Positions 5,879 to 8,832 of a DNA stretch of 8,832 bases are shown one piece after another; the stretch's first letter is position 1; each line of letters begins with the position of its first letter. Source of the stretch: an uncultured Prevotellaceae bacterium (GTDB lineage Bacteria > Bacteroidota > Bacteroidia > Bacteroidales > Bacteroidaceae); the NCBI GenBank assembly GCA_946415695.1, contig CAMKTM010000096.1, forward strand, positions 1-8,832, written 5' to 3'. Below the pieces are notes generated by a model. That model did not search any database. It was not told the DNA's origin and worked only from the letters and a program-made list of their open reading frames with translations. A program made the position numbers and the translations under genes.

Positions 5879-6532
5879 TCAGGAAATCTGTTCGATGTAG
5901 TCGAGCAGTTCTTCTTTTCCTTGCTTTGTCTCGCTGCTTGTGATGAAATAAGGCGGCAGTTCCTCCCATTGTTTCGACAGCTCGCTGAGGTAGCGCCTGA
6001 CGTTTCCTGCAAGTTTTCCCTTCGCCAGTTTGTCGGCTTTCGTGAAGACGATGCTGAAGGGGATGCCGTTTTCTCCGAGCCATTCGATGAACTCCATGTC
6101 GATGCGTTGCGGTTCGTGGCGGACGTCGATGAGAAGGAAAAGGTTCACCATCTGTTCCCTGCGCAGGATGTAGCCGGTTATCATGCGTTGCAACTCCTCT
6201 CGCTGCTGCATTCCCCGTTTGGCATAGCCATAGCCGGGCAGGTCAACAAAATAACAAGCCTCCCCCACCCCCTCCAAAGGAGGGGTGATTTGCTGCGACC
6301 TTTTTCCCTCTCCTTTGGAGAGGGTTAGGGTGAGGCGGAAGTAATTTATCAGCACCGTCTTGCCAGGCGTGGCAGACGTCTTGGCGAGACCCGCTCTGCC
6401 TGTCAGCATGTTGATGAGGCTGGATTTGCCGACATTACTGCGCCCTATGAAGGCGAACTCCGGCAAATCTCCCGCCGGGCACTGCTCCACGCAGGCGCTG
6501 CTGATGATGTATTCGGCTGACTTGATGAGCAT
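5879..6532 (-). CDS. engB: EngB/YihA/YsxC ribosome-biogenesis GTPase
   Basis: This 217-aa TrmE-Era-family GTPase is needed for late 50S subunit assembly. All G motifs are present: G1 GRSNVGKSS (30-38), G2 around TPGKT (55-59), G3 DLPG (97-100) in VDLPGYGYAK, G4 TKAD (164-167), and G5-like TSSETK (198-203). The ATG at 6532 is chosen because MLIKSAEYIIS matches the usual family start; an in-frame ATG at 6592 lies inside the upstream gene. One base separates the DUF3078 stop from this start (TGATATG), so translation is probably coupled. About 27 residues (66-92, from RLTLTLSKGEGK to GVGEA) are inserted between LINYF and CYFVDLPG, where the family has only a short beta-hairpin turn. They are encoded by a palindromic repeat. 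The surface hairpin can probably tolerate them, although it lies close to the switch regions. Confidence 0.95.
   Translation of the reverse strand: MLIKSAEYIISSACVEQCPAGDLPEFAFIGRSNVGKSSLINMLTGRAGLAKTSATPGKTVLINYFRLTLTLSKGEGKRSQQITPPLEGVGEACYFVDLPGYGYAKRGMQQREELQRMITGYILRREQMVNLFLLIDVRHEPQRIDMEFIEWLGENGIPFSIVFTKADKLAKGKLAGNVRRYLSELSKQWEELPPYFITSSETKQGKEELLDYIEQIS
6257..6336. repeat. Palindromic element inserted in frame in engB
   Basis: The left arm 6257-6281 matches the rsmF element's left arm at 23 of 25 positions, in the same plus-strand orientation. GCTGCGACC (6292-6300) is conserved at the same 10-bp distance from the arm. The right arm (6311-6336) is degenerate and one base longer. Similarity may extend a few bases left (TAnCA before AGCCTC in both). 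engB is read from the minus strand and rsmF from the plus strand, so the element is translated in both orientations. Confidence 0.88.
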
Positions 6533-6533
6533 A

Positions 6534-7877
6534 TCAGAAATTGTATGAGAGTCCCAAGCTAAACCACTCCTTGAACATGAGGTAGGTGCCATCGTGATTC
6601 TCTCCGGAGCGGTACTTCTCGTTGCTGTTGTCGAAGCGCGGATAGAGGTAGAGCTTTGTCGTGATGAGCTTGGTGATGTTGAATTCGATGGTGTTTTCCC
6701 ATTCCCAGATGTTATACTCGAAGTTGCTCATCCAATAGACGCGGCTTGTCCAGGCAATTTGCTTGCAGATTTGCCATCGGGTGTTGAGCGTGATGTTCGG
6801 ACCGAACGTTGTCTTCTGGTGCTTTCCCTCCTCGATGCCATAGTTTTTGACGAGGTCGTCGTCGTGGACATAAATGACCTTCATGGCAAGCGGAGCCACG
6901 TTGAGCGTACCGGTGAACTGCTTCTTCCTGCCCAATGCGATTTCCCACTTCATACCGGGTGCCACGGTGACTTCGAGGGGAGAAAGGAACTTGGATGTGA
7001 TGTCCTTCGAGTTCTTCTTGTAGTTGGGCGCAAGCTGCGTCTGCAGGATGACTTGCAGGGAGTAGTAGAGGTTCTTCCATGCTTTGTAACCGGCATTGGT
7101 GGTGTAGCGTAGCAGATTGCTTGTTGGGCGGAAGACGCGCTTTTCGTCGGTTTCCGACGTTTGGAAGCCCAGTTGTGCGTCCAGGATGTTTTCCCAGCTC
7201 ACCTTGCGCTGGTCGTTATAGTTGGCACGGAGCGTGAGCGAGGCAAGGCCCGCATAGTTGGTCTCGCCGCCCTTGTACCAGTTGTCCGAGAAGTAGTTCT
7301 GTGAGAACTGCAACGAGGCGCTACCCGAGAATTTCCAGAAGTTAGGGCGTCGGGTGACGACTTCCACCGGTCCGTCCATCGTTGGCGTCAGTATGGCGTC
7401 GGCAACCTTGTCGGAAAGTTTGTCGGAGGGCTGTACCATTTCGCCCACGTCGGTGGGGATGACAGTCAGTCCCTTGATGTCATCTTCCGTCTGCGTCACG
7501 AACTGTGGCACGTTGACGTAAAGGGCGGAAAGAGTCCTTTTCGTGAAATAGAGCCGCTGCAACTGCGGGTCAGTGCCGGAAGAGTCTGCCTCGCTCATCA
7601 TTTGATGCAGCGGAGAAGTGTAGAACGTGAGGGGAGAAAGCAACTGGTAATAGTAGGCATTCGAAGAGAAGGATGAAGGAACGGGGACGGTACTTAATGA
7701 GTCGCGTTCCAGGGCCAGCGAGTCAATAGCTTGCATATAGCGGTTCAGCACTTGAGCCGTACCCGCCTGCTCCTTTTTGTTCTTCGATGCAGGCGAAACT
7801 CTTGTTCCTGACTTAATGGCGCAGTTGGCATCAAAAGCCATCAAGCAGGTGAGGAAAAGTAATGTCAGACGCTTCAT
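6534..7877 (-). CDS. DUF3078 family outer-membrane-type protein
   Basis: The 447-aa protein has an N-terminal signal peptide (MKRLTLLFLTCLMAFDANCA; no proper lipobox, so probably not a lipoprotein). Residues 25-170 are a Ser/Thr-rich region without a recognised motif. From about 178 the protein resembles DUF3078: FWKFSGSASLQFSQNYFSDN, then WYKGGETNYAGLASLTLRAN, then WENILDAQLGFQTSE. The remainder has alternating aromatic beta strands and ends FSLGLSYNF, a terminal Phe as in outer-membrane beta-barrels. The likely location is the outer membrane; the role is unknown for the family. It is the first gene of a two-gene unit with engB, the stop codon lying one base before the engB start. A -7 box lies just upstream. 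Confidence 0.85.
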   Translation of the reverse strand: MKRLTLLFLTCLMAFDANCAIKSGTRVSPASKNKKEQAGTAQVLNRYMQAIDSLALERDSLSTVPVPSSFSSNAYYYQLLSPLTFYTSPLHQMMSEADSSGTDPQLQRLYFTKRTLSALYVNVPQFVTQTEDDIKGLTVIPTDVGEMVQPSDKLSDKVADAILTPTMDGPVEVVTRRPNFWKFSGSASLQFSQNYFSDNWYKGGETNYAGLASLTLRANYNDQRKVSWENILDAQLGFQTSETDEKRVFRPTSNLLRYTTNAGYKAWKNLYYSLQVILQTQLAPNYKKNSKDITSKFLSPLEVTVAPGMKWEIALGRKKQFTGTLNVAPLAMKVIYVHDDDLVKNYGIEEGKHQKTTFGPNITLNTRWQICKQIAWTSRVYWMSNFEYNIWEWENTIEFNITKLITTKLYLYPRFDNSNEKYRSGENHDGTYLMFKEWFSLGLSYNF

Positions 7878-7893
7878 TTATCATAAATTTGTG

Positions 7894-7901
7894 CAAAGAT
7901 A
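7894..7901 (-). promoter_or_regulatory. Bacteroidota -7 promoter box for the DUF3078-engB unit
   Basis: Minus-strand TATCTTTG (7901-7894) matches TAnnTTTG exactly. No TTTG is found 19-21 bp upstream of it (the nearest, 7918-7915, is only 13 bp away), so the -33 element is weak or absent. Transcription would start near 7887, leaving a very short leader before the ATG at 7877. Confidence 0.5.
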
Positions 7902-7945
7902 GGACTTTTCGAGACAAAAACACAGAGATAACAGAGTTTTTTTCG

Positions 7946-7953
7946 TAACTTTG
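7946..7953 (+). promoter_or_regulatory. yidC: Bacteroidota -7 promoter box for yidC
   Basis: TAACTTTG at 7946-7953 is a full TAnnTTTG match, with no clear TTTG -33 box. A start near 7959 gives a yidC leader of about 70 nt. The box lies 44 bp from the divergent DUF3078 box, so the two promoters share a compact control region. Confidence 0.55.
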
Positions 7954-7977
7954 CACCTTGTTTAAGGTAAAAGGTGC
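7953..7977 (+). promoter_or_regulatory. Inverted repeat at the predicted yidC transcription start
   Basis: GCACCTT (7953-7959) and AAGGTGC (7971-7977) form a 7-bp stem. The same ACCTT can instead pair with the nearer AAGGT (7964-7968) around a GTTT loop. The dyad overlaps the end of the -7 box and the expected start, so it could be an operator or a leader hairpin. Function is inferred from position only. Confidence 0.35.
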
Positions 7978-8030
7978 TAAAAGTTCCTTTCAAGACAAGT
8001 TATAACATCGCAAAACATATTATTTACTCT

Positions 8031-8832
8031 ATGGATAAAAACACAGTCACAGGATTCATTCTTATTGCCCTTGTCGTCATCGGCTTCAGTTGGTACAGCC
8101 AGCCCAGCAAGGAAGAACTTGCTGCAATGGCAGAAAGAGACAGCATCGCTGCCGTAGAAAAGGAAAGGACCCTCTCTAACTCTCCCTTAAAGGGAGAGGA
8201 CTCAAAGCAGGAAGTCTCCCCTTTAAGGGGAGATTTAGAGGGGTCTCCCGACAGCTCCTCCCTCTTCTTTGCCGAACGTAATGGCGAATGTAACGGCGAA
8301 GGGCAGCGCATCGTCCTCCAGAACGGAAAGGTCAAAGTGGCCCTCAACAGCAAGGGTGCCGTCGTGGAAGACGCTGAAATCATCGGCTACAAGAGCCGTC
8401 GCAGAGAAGGCGATGTCGTGATTCTCGGCAAGGAAGACGCTTCGATGAAGCTCACCCTGCCCCTCAAGCAGGAGAATCTCTGCCTCGCAGACCTCACGTT
8501 CAACGTCACCGAGCAGACCGACTCCAGCGTCACCTTCGCCGTAGAGCAGGAAGGCAAGCAGCTGCAGGTGCGATACTCGCTTCGTCCCGATGCCTATATG
8601 CTCGACATGGACATCACGGCCAAGGGCTTGGAAGGCATGACGATGCCTGGACAGTCCGCCTTGCTTCTCGACTGGAAGGCCACCGTCCTGCAGCAGGAGA
8701 AGGGTGCCGACTTCGAGAACCGCTACAGCTCGCTCACCTACAAGCGTCAGGACAAGAGCGTGAAGCACCTCAGCGAGACGAGCAACGAAACCAAGGACAT
8801 CGAGGAACCTCTCGAGTGGATTGCCTTCAAGA
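8031..8832 (+). CDS. yidC: Membrane protein insertase YidC, 5' part
   Basis: The first 267 codons are present; the gene runs off the window. The start MDKNTVTGFILIALVVIGFSWYS is the uncleaved first transmembrane helix of Bacteroidota YidC. The following region is the large periplasmic P1 beta-sandwich domain, recognisable from the YSLRPDAYMLDMDI stretch, QQEKGADFENRYSSLTYK and the final LEWIAFK. YidC inserts and folds inner-membrane proteins alone or with SecYEG; the conserved membrane core lies beyond the window. Residues about 47-72, between the first helix and P1, come from a palindromic repeat element and contain SPLKGE and SPLRGDLEG. The tether is naturally variable, so the insert is probably harmless. 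No Shine-Dalgarno sequence is seen, as is usual in this phylum. The frame has no disruption. Confidence 0.95.
   Translation, partial: MDKNTVTGFILIALVVIGFSWYSQPSKEELAAMAERDSIAAVEKERTLSNSPLKGEDSKQEVSPLRGDLEGSPDSSSLFFAERNGECNGEGQRIVLQNGKVKVALNSKGAVVEDAEIIGYKSRRREGDVVILGKEDASMKLTLPLKQENLCLADLTFNVTEQTDSSVTFAVEQEGKQLQVRYSLRPDAYMLDMDITAKGLEGMTMPGQSALLLDWKATVLQQEKGADFENRYSSLTYKRQDKSVKHLSETSNETKDIEEPLEWIAFK
8168..8245. repeat. 78-bp palindromic element inserted in frame in yidC
   Basis: Outer arms GACCCTCTCTAACTCTCCC (from 8168) and the reverse complement of the segment ending at 8245 (GACCCCTCTAAATCTCCCC) are imperfect inverted repeats. Each arm has its own small palindrome, CTCCCTTAAAGGGAG (8182-8196) and CTCCCCTTTAAGGGGAG (8216-8232). 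The length of 78 bp equals that of the rsmF element, and the design (two arms, each with an inner hairpin) is the same, but the sequence belongs to a different subfamily (TTAAA core rather than CAAAG). Confidence 0.8.

Noticed and set aside
6533..6592. engB start at 6592
   Set aside because: It would add 20 residues that overlap the end of the DUF3078 gene, and the family consensus begins at MLIKSAEY.

Overview
The window looks like chromosomal DNA of a Bacteroidales species, most likely of the Prevotella group. The evidence is the gene set (a Bacteroidota-type YidC N-terminus, a DUF3078 protein, a Tat-exported Gfo/Idh/MocA oxidoreductase beside a DUF1080 protein), promoter boxes of the Bacteroidota TAnnTTTG type, the lack of clear Shine-Dalgarno sequences, and several short dispersed repeats of kinds seen in this phylum. 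The assignment rests on protein resemblance recalled from memory, not on a search.

Layout. 1-415 has no gene and is packed with repeats: a 22-bp-period array at the left edge, a putative ~200-bp miniature transposon (11-bp terminal inverted repeats, a 5-bp CAATA duplication, and a perfect 22-bp hairpin inside), and a 30-bp inverted repeat of the GGATTACACGGATT type. 416-4218 holds two minus-strand genes, a Tat-signal Gfo/Idh/MocA oxidoreductase followed by a secreted HEAT-repeat/DUF1080 protein. The two families suggest a periplasmic 3-keto-sugar route. A 30-bp inverted repeat separates them. 4414-5688 (+) is an RsmF-like rRNA m5C methyltransferase. 5689-5878, between convergent genes, contains a regular 22-bp array made of two alternating 8-bp palindromes spaced 11 bp apart. 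5879-7877 (-) is a tightly coupled pair, a DUF3078 outer-membrane-type protein and the ribosome-assembly GTPase EngB. 8031 to the end (+) is the 5' part of yidC, divergent from the DUF3078 gene.

The most striking feature is that three housekeeping genes (rsmF, engB, yidC) each carry an in-frame, palindromic, repeat-derived insert of about 26 codons. The rsmF and engB inserts are copies of the same DNA element, read from opposite strands in the two genes. The rsmF copy has perfect 25-bp inverted arms, is exactly 78 bp long and is open in all six frames. rsmF also seems to contain two shorter repeat-derived linkers. The genes are otherwise ordinary. The repeat biology, meaning protein-tolerated palindromic elements plus two separate 22-bp-period arrays, is the part worth following.
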